From NCBI GenBank assembly GCA_002900995.3, contig CM035308.1, positions 186,001 through 250,000 on the forward strand: a stretch of DNA of 64,000 bases, written 5' to 3'. The notes under the pieces were generated by a model. That model saw only the letters and a list, made by a program, of their open reading frames with translations, was not told the DNA's origin and made no database searches. The first letter of the stretch is position 1, and each line of letters opens with the position of its first letter. Shown here piece after piece: positions 34,232-47,496 of this stretch. Source of the DNA: Ganoderma boninense (taxonomy: Eukaryota; Basidiomycota; Agaricomycetes; Polyporales; Polyporaceae). Both the position numbers and the translations under genes were made by a program.

Positions 34232-34937
34232 ATGATGGCTGGCGACATTGTAACCGGTGAGTTTTCAGCACTCAAATCGCACTCTCCACTAACTCGACGC
34301 AACTCATTCTGCTTCAGTGCCTTTTGACGATGAGACCCGCATATGGCGACCGACCCTGATCCCGAACACGCTCTTCACTCCTCTCTTGCTGTCCGTGTTA
34401 TGCCTCAAAATTCTGGTGGCCCCGGAATGCGACGACAACGGCACGAAACCAGAGAAGGAGACGGTGCCACTCCAAGCTTCGATGGAGCTCGACGGTGACA
34501 CACCCTTGTTCGTGAAGATAGTCGTAAGTCCCTTCCACTTTTATTCCCGTGTACTATTGCCCACAAATCATTCCAGCTCATGTTCTCTGAAGTCGCCGCT
34601 GTCCATCTCGACTTAACGAAGAGCTACATCGAGCAAGGTACTCCATCTCTCGTTGCGTACGTTACAGAGGTACGACCTTCCCGCCCATATGTCACTCAAT
34701 TTTTATGCTCACGCTAACACGTGTGCTTGTAAGATTGCGAAGCGATTCCCGAAATTCGAGGACTACTATGTCGACGGGTGGCCCGCATACTCGTTTGCTA
34801 GCATCTACTTGGAACAACTCCAAAGCCGCCACGAAAGCCGACAGGAACAGGAGCGCCGGGCAGAGATGGTGAAATCTGTCGTGCATTCGGTGTACAATCT
34901 GCTAGACTTTGATCCTGCGCGTTCCATCGACGAGTAA
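34232..34937 (+). CDS. Unknown 175-aa protein beside the KDZ transposase
   Basis: Four exons, 34232-34256, 34318-34523, 34577-34669 and 34734-34937, all with canonical splice sites, encode 175 aa without a stop. Features in order: PFDDETRIWRPTLIPN near the N-terminus, a hydrophobic stretch LFTPLLLSVLCLKILVAP (about residues 24-41), ELDGDTPLF, a helical region SEVAAVHLDLTKSYIEQG, then AKRFPKFEDYYVDGWP and an acidic/Gln-rich tail. I recognise no family. It ends 256 bp before the KDZ gene in the same orientation, so it may be a second gene of the same transposon. That it is intact while its neighbour is broken is notable. Confidence 0.55.
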
Positions 34938-35193
34938 CCGTAAGGCGGACCTCGTCCTAGTTCGGTTGGCGTGTAATCGCTGTGGACGGAGATGATAATT
35001 GTACTTGCTTGTAGCGCTATCTGTCGGACGCGAACTGTAGCCTTGGAATTATCAGCAGCGCCGTACTGCGGAGCTATTCTAAGCATGAGTAGTCGGACGC
35101 TGCGATGGTATGAAGCTGAGTGGCGTCGGCGAACGGCCCGCCGTTCCCGCCACATGTTGAGTTTGAGTCGTGTTTCTCCGAGATAGATTCAGC

Positions 35194-38100
35194 ATGGATC
35201 CCAACTCTCATATCTTAGCCCCTCCGGCGACGCCCCCTCCGCGGCTTCAAAAACGCTCTAATCAGGCGGTAGGGGTGCACTTCGAGAGCCCCAAACGACA
35301 GCGACCCTGGCGTAGGGATTCCGAGGTTGTCATCCGTCCAGGCTTGGCGCGTCAGGAGCAAGAACTGAAGGCCAAGTTGAACTCGCTCCTCGAAAGAGTC
35401 AAGGGTTGTACACCTATTGAAGATCACCAAGATGACGCCGCAGAAGATATCATGCTGGTTCAGGATTTCCAACCTCCTTCCGAGGAAGAGGATGCCCCCG
35501 ATGCTTCCCCTCCTGGCCCGGAAACTGAACCATGCACTCGACGTTCAGTCCCTGACGAAGCTACGCACAGATTATACGACAACTGGCTCATGTTAATACC
35601 AAACATGATTACAGAGTACCTCGGTTACATGCGACGGACACTGGGTCGACTTGGGCGATCGCATGATGAGCACTTGCGCAACCTGTGCTCGTCGGGAGCA
35701 TGTACAACGAAAAGTCGGACATCCATACAATGTCTTCATTTTGACCGTCTGTCACATCCATCTTCTTTGAACCCCACTAACTGACTTCCTCTTTCCAGAT
35801 ATGACGACAGTCGAGTTCGAGACCTGCGAATGCAATCTGCTCCCCCAGATTCTTGTCCGAAATGGCCTTTTCCCTACTTCTCCCGTTCAACCCCGTATTG
35901 CGGTCTCAATCGACTTGCTAGATTTTTACTTCGCCCTCTTCGAACAATCTGCGGATGCGGTCTCCGCGCTGGCTGCAGCCTTGAAGACGATATACAGCCG
36001 TCGCGGATTCTCTATCTTGAACGCGAAGGTTGTCACACAGTCCAGAGACGTGTCCACTTCGCTTTAACTTACATCTTCTTTCGCTTTGGTACAGAATGAA
36101 CCCATTCAGGACCCATATCGAAGGGGACTCGGGCAGGCCATCCAATGGTATGACGTGCTTCGACGTTACGTTGAGAACATCGTGGAAGCCGGAATAGAAG
36201 AAGCCGTCTCTACCTTGAACATGACGAATGCTCACTTAGCACGGGGTGCGACTGAGACTTCTGGTGAGGCTCGCACGTGTATGGGATTTTCTATTTTATT
36301 GACGATGCGCGCAGCCGGTGAATCGCTTATTGAACGTCCCATGGAACGTCTCATCGCATCTCCAGTTGAACGGCAAATGAGACGTTCCACTTCCCATCTG
36401 GCCAATAATTTCAAAACGCCCTCCGCCGAACGTCCAGTTGACCGTCTAGCAGAGTCTTCCCGGGCTCAAAGTCCAGTCCAAGGGTGTGTTGGACATTGCA
36501 TGAGTCATCTGGAGGCCGGGCTGACAAGCATTGGTGGACCAGGGGAGAACTCCATGGTCATATCGGAGATCGAACCAGGTACTTCAATGATGAATATTTC
36601 GTGAGCTGATAGTAACAATAGCTTGTACAGTGGCGCAAATACTGCCGCCGAACCTCCTACCGAGGCCACTAGTCTCACTGCCGGGTCCAGCAGTCGCGTC
36701 CTACAGCTGAGATGTCCAGCATGCTTTGGTGCTGCACGATATGGACGATGTTTTGACCGGTGAGATTCATTTATCAAATGCAAGTCTGTGCTGAACATAG
36801 GTATAACAGGGATGGTGGAGACATCCACGTCGCTATTGATGCCACGTTCAGTCAGCGTCATAACTCTGCAGCGGGTGAGGGCCGATGGTTCTACGAGCCC
36901 AGATATTTTCTGTCGAAGGAATACGTGGATGCCGTAGGAGCACGTATCACCGCAGCTCGCAGCAAGCCCCCTCGTTCGCACGAGAGCCAAGTCCCAGACT
37001 CGGCGCTCGACGAATGTGAGCGGTCTTATGAGGCAGCAAATGAGAAGAAGGATAAGACTCAAAGCGCGAAGTTCGACGATACGGGACTCATGGCCCTTGT
37101 CTGTCGTCATGACATAGTCCTTTTTCTTGCCAACATTGACACTCCAGGCGAGCAGCAGAAGTTTGGCGTCGCATTGATCGAGCATCTATTCTCTCACCTT
37201 CCTAAGCAGGCTACAGTATTAGTCTGCTATGATATCGGCTGTGTGCTGGACCGCAGTCTACGTCGCGTGCGTAAGGATCGTCTTCGCTTGGTATATTTCT
37301 TCTGATAAATCCTATATGAACAGTTCGATATCTTGCCCGACACTATCATGCAGTGACTTTTGTTTGCTACATCTGTTATGCACGCTTACGGGCACCAATG
37401 GGCTTGTCAACTTGTTTACAATCCCCGACTGCAAAATGGTCTTGGTCTGACCGAGGGCGAAGGGACCGAAAGACTGTGGTCCAAATATCGAATATTGATC
37501 GGCGTGACCCGCTCTTCGGGGGTAAGTTCGCTACATCCCCATCATGAATCCGTTTCGCTGAGGTGATCTCGCAGCGCGCTCGGCGCATATGGATACTTGA
37601 CCGACATGCGGACGTCGTCAACGCTGGTACACGACAAAACCTTGGGAGCTGGATTCGGAGCCGGTTGAAGAATGGGGTCGAATCTCGCAAGCGCGCAGCA
37701 CTCCAAGAGTTGTCCGGGATCCAACTTTCCATCGGTGAGCTTCGCGAACAGTGGTCCCTCCAACGTGCCGCGCAACTCTCCGTCCGCAACCGTGAGTACA
37801 CATCGAATATAGTATGCCTAAGTTGATGCTGACTCTCGGTCGAGATGCACCGGCGAAAATCAAACGAGACCTTGATGCAGTCCTAACTCTACACTCGGAG
37901 CTAGATGCCATGGACAGACACTTTTCTCATGTCTAGAAGATTATTGGTCAAGATACGAGCAATTCCGAGGCATACCACTTTCTGGAAAGCTTACAGCGCA
38001 CGCATGCGACTTCGATCAGCAAGGTTGAGAAATTATATGCCTCGCTGAACGTCGCCGATACTTTCCCAGAAATTCAAGGTTTGCCTTTGGAGTTTGTTAG

Positions 38101-39988
38101 GACGCTGTTGATGGCACGAGATTTGAAGATCAATATTCGTAAGCGGGCAATAGGCACGTTCTTCGAATGGGATAAATTGGACCGGGCTGCGGGTGGTCGC
38201 GATCAGCCGTTAGGTAAGGAGCGCAGATAAATGCTGTTTGATCATCTATGCTAATTACCAGTATCTTTGACGAAGGAACAAAACTCCACCAGCAGGCCCG
38301 CAAATCCATCAGCAAGCGAACACCGGCACTGTTGACAGCTATACGCAAGTTCAATAAATATTGCGACGAGTTACAAGAACAGTACAAGCCCGAGTGGAGT
38401 TTCCCCTTGCCGTCTCCTTTACCTACCGAGCTAGGACCGCTGCGCGAAGACGCGAGTCTTCTTGCTGACGTTTGGGTTACTAGACCCTCAACGACAAAGC
38501 CAAAGTGGTTGGAGGATCCCCAGGTACGGCAAGGCGTCCGAGCGGTGCTGGAGAAAGACAGGTGCTTGGAAGAGCTTCGAAGACTAGGAATGGAAGCAGA
38601 CAACCTCTGTCGGTCATACGGCCGTGAACTGACCGCAGTTGAGCTCGCTTTGCGAAATCCACGCAGTACGTAGCTTCCGTGCCAATGACATCCGCAGTCA
38701 ACTCACAACCAATCAGATGCTCCTATCGCGTTTCTCCTTGGGCAGAGGAAGGAGGAAATTCTCTTGCTCAAGCATCGCTGGCGGACGCCCTTCGTCTCGG
38801 ACATCCGCTTCCAGGCTCAGACATTGGACGCCACTCGCCTTGCAGTGATGTACACCGGTGGCGCCGATCCGATGCCCGTTCACTGGGTGCATGTGAACGT
38901 CCCGCATGCAGCCGAAGAAAATGACGCGGAAGACGAGGCCCCCGAAGCAGACGAGCACGCTTGCCTCCTATATGACACCTTCGATAGCATCGTTGACGAC
39001 GCCGACGATGACCCAAGCCCAGCACTCTCTTCTTCCGGGCATCAATCCATGATCGAACGAGATCTTTGGGTATACGAGACCAACCCCGTAAGTTTGCAGA
39101 CCAAGCCTGTTTGTCTGGTCGTTATCTTTTCTCATTCATTTCCAGTACACTATCCGCGATGACAAATTAGGAGTGGAGTCTCTGCCGCCTATCCCCTCTG
39201 ACATCCTGGAATCTACTACCCCAATGCCTAGCGCCATCCCGGCGGTCGAAGGTAGCTCCCGCCCAACCTCCTTGCCCAGCTCTGCCCTCGCTCGCTTTCG
39301 TCGACACAATGCATGGCTCAATGACGAATGCATCAACGTCGGTGCGCAGGTGATCCTGAGCCATATCGGGACCTCCGCCGCACACGGTGAGCCAGCCATT
39401 TTCTCGACCTTCCTCCTTTCCATGCAGAAGAAGAGCGACGAAGGATTGTGGAGGGCGACCAAGTCGGTGGAGTTCTGGAAGAAGGACCTCTGGATCTTCC
39501 CGATCCATCGCAACGGAGATCACTGGACTCTGGCCCTCGTGTATTGGAAGAAACGTCGCATTGCATATTTCGACAGCTTTGGCAGCAGGTCCTCTTTCCA
39601 ATGCGATGTCGCGGTACGCTTCCTTATGCTCTTGCAACATTGAGACTCTGACTCAGTCACACCGCTAGGTTGTGTTCAGTTTCATTCACCGGCTGCAACG
39701 CATCGCAGCAGAGCATGTGAGCGACACGCAGGGCATGGAAGGTGATTGGAAGACATATCCACTAGTGGTACGTGGACCCATTTCTTTCATCTTGGAATGC
39801 CCTAATTCAGGCGGTAGGACTCTCCTCTGCAAGATAATGGGTATGATTGCGGCGTCTGGATCTTGGCGTGTATGGCTGCGGTGCTTCGTGGCTGCACCTC
39901 CACAGGCTTATCTTCTTCGGAGATCCCTGAGTTTCGACAAAGGATTTTGGGTCTTATCTATACTGCGGCTGGCGCGTCCACATCGTGA
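35194..39988 (+). pseudogene. KDZ transposase fused to a Ulp1-type protease, broken
   Basis: Multi-exon reading frame with the KDZ layout. N-terminal leader; CxC-type Cys block (TCEC, with GLFPTSPVQP) in exon 35799-36028; LRCPACFGAARYGRCF; then the KDZ core with Asp in IDATFSQRH (36838-36840), Asp in CYDIGCV (37231-37233) and Glu in GEGTERLW (37468-37470). A coiled, Arg/Lys-rich region (37560-38660) follows. The C-terminal third is a C48 protease: NAWLNDECI, His in NGDHWTLAL (39521-39523), Asp in YFDSFGS (39572-39574), Gln (39830-39832) and Cys in YDCGVW (39848-39850), last exon 39818-39988. Two in-frame stops interrupt it: TGA at 37354-37356 and TAG at 37934-37936. Splicing near 36600 could not be resolved. 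Terminal repeats not found. Confidence 0.8.
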
Positions 39989-41590
39989 CATGAATGTTAT
40001 GCTCATGGTGTATTTATCTCTCTCGATTGAATTCAAGGCGCTGCTTACCACTTGAAGGCCCTTCCGCTATGTAGTTGACTTTGGCAATTCACCCTTACCG
40101 ACTCCTTCGTTTCAAAGGCTGGTATCACTGCGAGTGCAACCCTGCGACTGAAATCGAGTGAACGAGACGTAGCGCGACAGAATCTAGGCTGAGATTCAAA
40201 TGCGGACCTCCCGCAAAGCGTTCTCCGCATTGTCCGAGTAGTCTTCCACGCATCCATTAGGGCACATCAACTTGTCAGTCTAAATGGCACGCCCATCGTC
40301 GAGATCATTGGTGGGATTCCGCGGACGTGGATGTCGCCAGGAGGGGTGGACGACAAGCAGTCGTAAGCCAATAGCTGTGGAGTTGACTGTGTCCAACTCG
40401 CGAGAATAATTCGTTTACTCAACTCTGCCTGCTGAATGCAAGACGCCGATGAGGCACCGAACTTGCTGTCAAGCGCGATAAGATTGGAATGGAACTATAA
40501 CTCGTGAGATACAGTAGACTAAGCAAACGAGGCAGTCATCTATGGAGCAAACGCAGGAACAAAGCATAAACGGGAAGCGAGGATGCCAGAAAGAGGCGAC
40601 AAGTATGGAAGTATGGAAGATCGGCGTGAGATATGGGAGTTTGTGGTATGTGGAGTGGTTTACAAGGACTCAAAGCTTACACAACGTTCTCAAGCGTAGC
40701 ATGGCTAACTCAAGCCAATGGACGATCTTCGCGCATAGCAACGAGAAGTTCGTTGGCAACGAGGCCGTTGACGTCAGGAAGATGCATCGATACCTAGTAA
40801 TGCAGCATTGATAGACACTGGTTGCGAGTGTGACGGAGAGCGTGATGCCTGCGTTGTCACACGGACGCACTCACGATAGACCACTGTGTTGCGTGTAACA
40901 TGTATGCGCGAACTGCGGCGACATGCTCGTGAACCTGCGGCGACAGTGTGTAGTAGGCCACCGCGTGTTCAGTGGCGGGACCGAAGGGGATGACTGGCGG
41001 AGCAACGTCGATGGAGCGTGCAATCCCATGAGAGGAAACTGACGAGCCCGAGCCCTGCGTCGCAATCGCCAAGGAGGGAGTCAATCGCAGCAAGAACGAC
41101 CGGTGGATCGGGTGCACTGCGCTGTTGACGTCCTCTGCACGGAGGGCTGACCACAGGGGATGCATGCGAGACGAAATATATGATGGGAGGAACAAGAACT
41201 CTCCTCTTCAGTGGAGTGGCAGACGGACAGGCTGTGACGTATCGTACCTTCGCTATCAGGATTGCACGAAATATTGGGCGCGTCGCAAACGGTAGTGGTC
41301 GGGGAAGGGGCCAAGGAATTGGGTCGCATGCCCAGGCATTTGAGAGAAGATCTGATAGTGATGATCATCCAGGTTTCCCCTGCGTCTCAAACCCACTGCG
41401 GCATCCGATCCCGAATTATTCGAACACTGAGCTTCAATACGGCCTGACTGGTCGATGGGAGGAGCCTGAGGCGCACCGCCCGATTCGTCCCCTCGATAGG
41501 ACGTTACTAACATGATCCAGTCCACGAACGACAAGGGACAGGGATTGCACCTAACGTAGGTTTTCATTCCAGTCCACGCGTCCAAGGAGT
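39989..41590. other. No supported gene
   Basis: Downstream flank of the KDZ gene; broken frames only. Confidence 0.4.
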
Positions 41591-43470
41591 CTTATGTGAA
41601 TCTTCTGCGTCTATGTGCGACTGAGAATGCGGTACAGAGAGAGTCCTGAAATGAGGTGTATGGTGCCAAGGTCGACACGTGTGGACGAAAACTCTCCTTT
41701 CGCGCAGGTGTTTCAAGCTGTCGTGAGACAGAATCGGAAGGCGCTATTTCAGAAACAGCCACATTCGCATGAATGACAGAATCTTCTTCAGTCCAAGGAC
41801 CACCCTCGGCACAGTGGATGTTCGGAGGAGGCTTACCCGACTGATTCGCGAGGGTAGGCTTGCGGGATGCGAAGCTCTGGAGGTTCACAGATGGACTTGG
41901 TGTAACGGGCGATGGCGTAGCATACATTGTAGAAACAGGGGATGGCCCAGATAAGACGGGCGGTGACACTGTTGAAAAAAGAAGTATCGGGGGCAACAGG
42001 CATGCGGAACCGGCGAGAGCGGTGGTGGAAACACTGTAGACAGAGGCAGTTGCGACGCCAGAGGAAGTTGCGCCAGACCTTCTGCGGCGATGAGAAGGTC
42101 AACGACACCCACACGGCGGCCGTAAAACATGTTGCACTGCGGGGGTTGACAGTACTCGGAATGATGGGGCTGGGATGATCCTGCGATTAGAGACATGCCG
42201 ACCGAACACGTTCGGATTGTGGAGGGGGACGCCAAGATAGACACTCCTTGCACAATCCCAACGCTCCATGGTCGGGGTAGCGACGTACTGGGCAAAGCAT
42301 TGGACAAGCTGAGCGAGGATGGCGCGAAGAGCCGGTTGCTCGCGCATGACGACATGAGGCAAGTAAGTCTCGACCTTGGCTTCCTCCACAACAGCCCAGG
42401 TCCCAGGCGGACGAATCCCGGAGTTGTGCATCAAGAGGCTTGAGCCGCCCGAGATCCGATTGAGCCAAGTAAGCTGGCATGTCGTGGACTGAGCGAAACT
42501 GTTTCAACAAATAAAAATGAACTCACCAGGTCCATGACGAGCCCGAGATAGCTCTCGCACATGTTGTTAGGCCAAGTACCGCATCCTGAGTTGTTATGCG
42601 CCTCGTAGTGGATGCGATGGAAGGAACCTGGACTGACGGCGTGGTCGTTGTCGTTCGTGCCGCCATGAGCCAAGAAGGCGAAGGTTTCGAAGAGGCACCG
42701 AGCGATCGAGTATTGCTCCTCAGCGTATAACCGAGATGGAGACACACTTTGATTCCTTGGACTAAGTAGTGGGTATCGGACGACGGAGCGGGGCGACTCG
42801 ACGCTTCAATCATTAGAGCCCTGACGGGGTAAGTCTGAGCGCACAAAGGGGAGAGGGGCAGAATGGCCAATCAGAATGGAGGTATCTTGGCCTGGCGGCG
42901 CACATGGTGGGGTTAAGGCTGGCGCGAGGAAGGATCGGGGGGCTAAAATCCAACTCCACTATCCCCCCTAACGCTAATAGAGACCATTGGGGACTCTCTC
43001 CCCGTAGACTGCTTGTATGCTCGGGGTATCTCGTCGGGCGGTGGTATGCGCCGAGTAACGTGTGGCATTATATCGAAATTCAGTGGATCCGTCCAAGAAG
43101 CCCTGGTAGAGGGAACACGCCCGAACAAAAGACGATTCAGGAGCGCTGAAACGCGGTATCTCGTGCTGGATGCTGTCATAGAAAGAATGCACCAAATAGT
43201 CCAGTTGGGGAGCTCAGGCTTAGAGCGGATCGACATCGCAGTACGCACTTGGAGCTTCTTGGTCCTTGTGGCTGACTGGTGAGTAGTACAAGTCATAGGG
43301 GTTGCCCAGTGGACGAACAGTGAGACACAACTGCGCATGCAACTCAACGATTTTGTCAGCACTGCACTGAAGATAGAGATAACAATCACTTCCAGTAAGA
43401 TATTTACATAAGACCTCGCAGAATAGGAGCGAGGTGAGAGTGCGGCGAAGGCTGCTCCACAGATTCACAG
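41591..43470 (-). pseudogene. Unidentified minus-strand coding remnant
   Basis: Several consecutive minus-strand segments read like protein but switch frame: GNPYDLYYSPVSHKD near 43270-43300, then SFYDSIQHEIPRFSAPES near 43150, LYAEEQYSIARCLFETFAF near 42700, NNMCESYLGLVMDL near 42540 and TWAVVEEAKVETYLPHVV near 42390. Short introns may link some of them, for example a gtgagt donor after VMDL. No complete model, start or family could be established, so this is either a decayed gene or one with many small introns. Confidence 0.3.
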
Positions 43471-44630
43471 ATGGGAGCGAATCGGTACTTGGAAATGGGC
43501 AGTACTAGTCGGCGTGAGAAGCTCGCTAGAAATTACTAGGTTTAACTCTCTCGCGTCTTCCCTTCGGCGCATCATTCCGACAGTGGATGTGAACCCGCGC
43601 GATCGCTTCAGCTTAGCGCATGTTGTAGCGTATGGCCAGATCCTGCTCAAAACTGAGCATAAAACAGTGAGACTTTCTATCATAAACAGTGACGTACTGA
43701 AGCTATGGCAAGTCGTGAGCTGAGATGCCCATATGCGGGCGATGAAGTATCACTACTCTCTTTCGTATCGCAGACTGGTCCGGGTCGCTCATCGCGAAAG
43801 TCCTCGCGAGGTGCTGCGACAGCGCCAACGGTCCTCGGGGCACCACTCAAGCCTCTGGTCCGAGAACGGCGACACGGAGACTGCGGCCAACGTCGCTAAC
43901 GGACAGCAGAGATTGTGCCGAGGGTTCATCTGGAAGGTGGAGCACACAATGAATCAATGTCGGCATAAACAACGCTGCGCATGCTACCCAAACAATACAT
44001 GCCACGACTGACCTGGCGGAGGGCCCGAGATCGGACAACTACAAATGAGGCGAATAAATGCGTATTCCATGGCCTTGTCAGGTGCGAGCTATTGGAGGTG
44101 CTGTTGACCCATCAGGGGTCCGCGGAGCCTGGGTAATCAAGATGCAAGCCGCCTGGATAGCAATTCGTGGTGAGAGCACAAAGTGACTGTCTCCAACAGG
44201 CCAAGTCTTCTCTGACGCACGCTAGGTTGATATTGGTCCTCATAAACTGGTTATTGAGGTGATAGCGGATATGCCCAATCGCCGGATGGTGGCATGTTCC
44301 CTTCACGACAGGCTCCTGCACACATCCACACCCCAGTAGTTCAAACTTTGTGCAATAACTGAGGCGGGCATATTTCTTCTTCAATCATTCCTCTAGTAGC
44401 GTACAAAGGGCGTCTAACAAAGACAACTTGCGCCCTCGTAGACGAATTTACAACTGCAATTCGAGAGAACGCATGATGCCAACACATACGTTTTCCGGTG
44501 CTCTGCATTATGAGAATGTCAGATTCTCTTGTTTCGCCATGCACACCGTTCTTTGATACCATTGGCTGGAGGTGCCTGGCGCTTCGTTGCGAGTAGCGCC
44601 TATCATTGAAGACGACTACGGCGGCTTCAA
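43471..44630. other. No supported gene
   Basis: AT-richer, broken frames; nothing recognised. Confidence 0.4.
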
Positions 44631-44649
44631 CAAGGCTCCTTCAACCTTC

Positions 44650-45111
44650 CTCGCTACTTCCACCTCGGAGATATTTCCTACCATGGCCGCAACTCTTACA
44701 CTCGTCTCCTTCGGCTCGTAAGCCGCGACTACCGCCCCCACGCATGGCGGCGCGAGGAGGGCGTTGAGGAACTGCTCTCTCAGGTAAGTCTTTCTTCGCT
44801 TTCTCAGACGAACGCTCTCAAATAGCTCGTTCTACATAGTTCCACGACGAATGCTCGCAACTAAGCGAGCAGTATGGGAGGTGGATTCCGTACACCATGC
44901 CTGCGGTAGCGGCGGTTCGCGAGGCACTCCAGGACGGCACAATCCAGCCTGCCGTCGTATCTCAGGTTATCCGCGACGGGTACGTTCGTTGCCATTCCAA
45001 TGTGTATATCTAATTTGACTGATATATTCCAGCTATATACATGCGTTCGAGCGCAACCGCCCTCGCATGACACGCGGAATAATCCGCCTGGCCATAAACC
45101 GCGCCGCTTGA
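44650..45111 (+). CDS. Partial spliced ORF of unknown function
   Basis: Three linked segments share one frame after splicing: about 44650-44783 (LPRYFHLGDISYHGRNS, RLVSRDYRPHAW), 44840-44979 (FHDECSQLSEQYGRW, MPAVAAVREALQDG) and 45033-45111 (YIHAFERNRPR, stop TGA). Splice sites are canonical (gtaagt/catag and gtacgt/ccag). The first segment has a stop 20 codons upstream and no ATG, so the 5' exons are missing from this model or the gene is truncated. I do not recognise the protein. Confidence 0.35.
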
Positions 45112-47496
45112 ATATGACTTGTCGCAACGCTTCCCGAAGTGTCCTCTTGACCCATAGATTCCTCGCATATCTGTATAATAACGAAAATGCTGATATATCG
45201 TGAATATTTCTGTTGGATTCGAGTTGGTAGAACGGTAGTCCTGGATGTTGTGTCATCGCAATCGTCATCGTTGTTGTTTTCCGCAATTTCTACTCAACAT
45301 ATTTGGGATTTTGATACATATTGCGCTCCATTTCCCGTTTAAAAATTCAATTGTATCCTGTGTCGTCTGTTGATGGTGGCCAAGTTCTGAGGTGTTGAGT
45401 AAGTGGCTGTGCAAAATACCCAGATTAGGACACCATGCCAGATCGGCTTTCACGTGTCAGCTTATTTTGTAATTGGAAGTTTTAAGCTTTGCAAGGACCC
45501 CGAACACTTCAGTAGTGTCCCGCAAGCAGACGTTTCCATCTCAACACCGAGCTGCGAACACCTCGTGCTTCCGTGCTGCGGTACCTCGTTGCTCACGTTC
45601 CGTGCAGTCGGTGCTGACATCATCATCCGCCTCCAACCGGAGCGCCGACTTGGACTTGCATCCCTCCGTTCCGCAGCAGGGTGCGCCAAGTGGCCAGTGT
45701 GCATTCGCACTCCCAGAACATACGCGTGAGGGAGAAGAGCATGGTACGGTGCTCGGCTGGTAGTGGGTCCGGGGCCCTCGAGGACACCCATTTCCTTAAG
45801 GTTCAGTCGCTGACATTCCAATTAAAGTTCGCAGTCCGTCACATGTTCCGGTGCCTTGGCTCGAATGGCGTTCGTGGTACTTATAGGATTGGCTGACCGG
45901 AGACTTTGGTTGAGAAGCGATGGTTCTAACCGGCCTGGCCCTACGGACGCCGCTCTGTAAAGTTCGCCGTAGATCGCCCCCTTGCTCGTATCGCGACTCG
46001 CGTTCGCAAACCGAAGTCCCTAATCCCCTCTTCTCCTCTTCGCGTCCAGCCTTCAAGTGCCACAGAATGGTGGCGAATGTTACGCCGCTGACGTAGACGG
46101 TGAGCTGTCAATGGTCCGTTATATCTTGTCCTTTGCGTGCCTCGTCATCCAATTTCCAGCGTACCCAGTGTCGTTTAGGCTAGGTTATCCTCTGTCGTCC
46201 ATAGACATCCGGCCAAGCATGGGTTCTTAGATCGGCATGAGCTCTTGGAGACGATCGAGTCCTGAGAATCCATCGGCTTGGCCCACCTGGCCCCACCTCT
46301 CAGCCAGTTAGCTGCCGACGTACCAAGTCTAGCAGCCTCGAACTCAACACCTCGTCAGGAGGAATCGACGCTCGATACACCTCTCTGAAATGCTAGCCCG
46401 ACCGTTTCGCGCGAGCGCATGTGCGTACAGGCTGTCGTTTTGTCGTTCAATCGCCTGCTGCCCGTGTACGAGGCCGGCGAGGCCAGCCGTCTGTTGAATA
46501 CTTCATCCGTCTATCTACACCTAGTAAAGGAGCCAAATGGCTACGGACGGCAAAGATGTTCCTTGCAGACGCGTCAAGTCGCGAGAAGGCCCATGCTAGG
46601 GCGCATTCCCCGTCGGGGTTGCTCGATATTGATATGTCGTACCTGCCATTTTATGTGCGCCTTTTCTCTCGCGTATCGCAACTACCCTTCCTTGCATGCT
46701 ATAGTTCACACCACTTGGGTCCCGGACAGCGCCATCCACCGGCAATGGGAGCAGAGTGCTCCCCGAATGAGATGCAGCTCCACGGAGATACGTGACAGGT
46801 AACGAAGCTGTGCGAGGGTGTTGCCGTGACCAATCAAAGTTTTCGGCGTATTCGGAATGACCGTCAAATCTTCCATCGCTGATTCTGCTCGCGTTGCACA
46901 CGCATGCCCTTCGACCCATGCATGGTGCATGCTCTGGCAAGTCCCCGTGGCATGGAAGGTGCAGAATATTCAATGATGCTGCGGGCTGCGGCTGCATGCT
47001 GACTCCCCGTGAGTTCCTCTTCGATCACAATAGAAATTTTTACCAAAACTCTTGAAGGCCCGCTCCCATCGCCGAATTCAATTTACATTTCGGTTCCTTC
47101 ATGGAGCGCTACTGGGCCAGCGGGATGGTCTTCGCAAGACCGATTCTCCGACCCCTTTCAATCTGCATGGTGTATGTGGTACGTATCGCCACAATTTATC
47201 GCACTTCTAATTCTCAGCGACGCTGATAATTCCGTGACGAGGTTCTTGTATCGTGGGGTTTAAATGATCTAATCCTATGATTTGCAGGCGGCGCTTTTGC
47301 GAGTCGGAGATAATGGCATTTAATTACATAGCAGAATAAGCAGACTTATCTCGCGCCTATACAGCTACCGGGCATCACTCTCCTGTAGAAGCACTCACTT
47401 CGCACCGTTTGCAGTGTCGGTCGTCATCACTTCCGTATTCCTTCAGTTCTCTACGTCGAGTCTCGTCTTTGCCAGGATACGCCTACCAGTTCGCTC
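45112..47496. other. No supported gene
   Basis: About 2.4 kb with only short frames; immediate upstream region of the repeat-protein gene at its right end. Confidence 0.4.
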
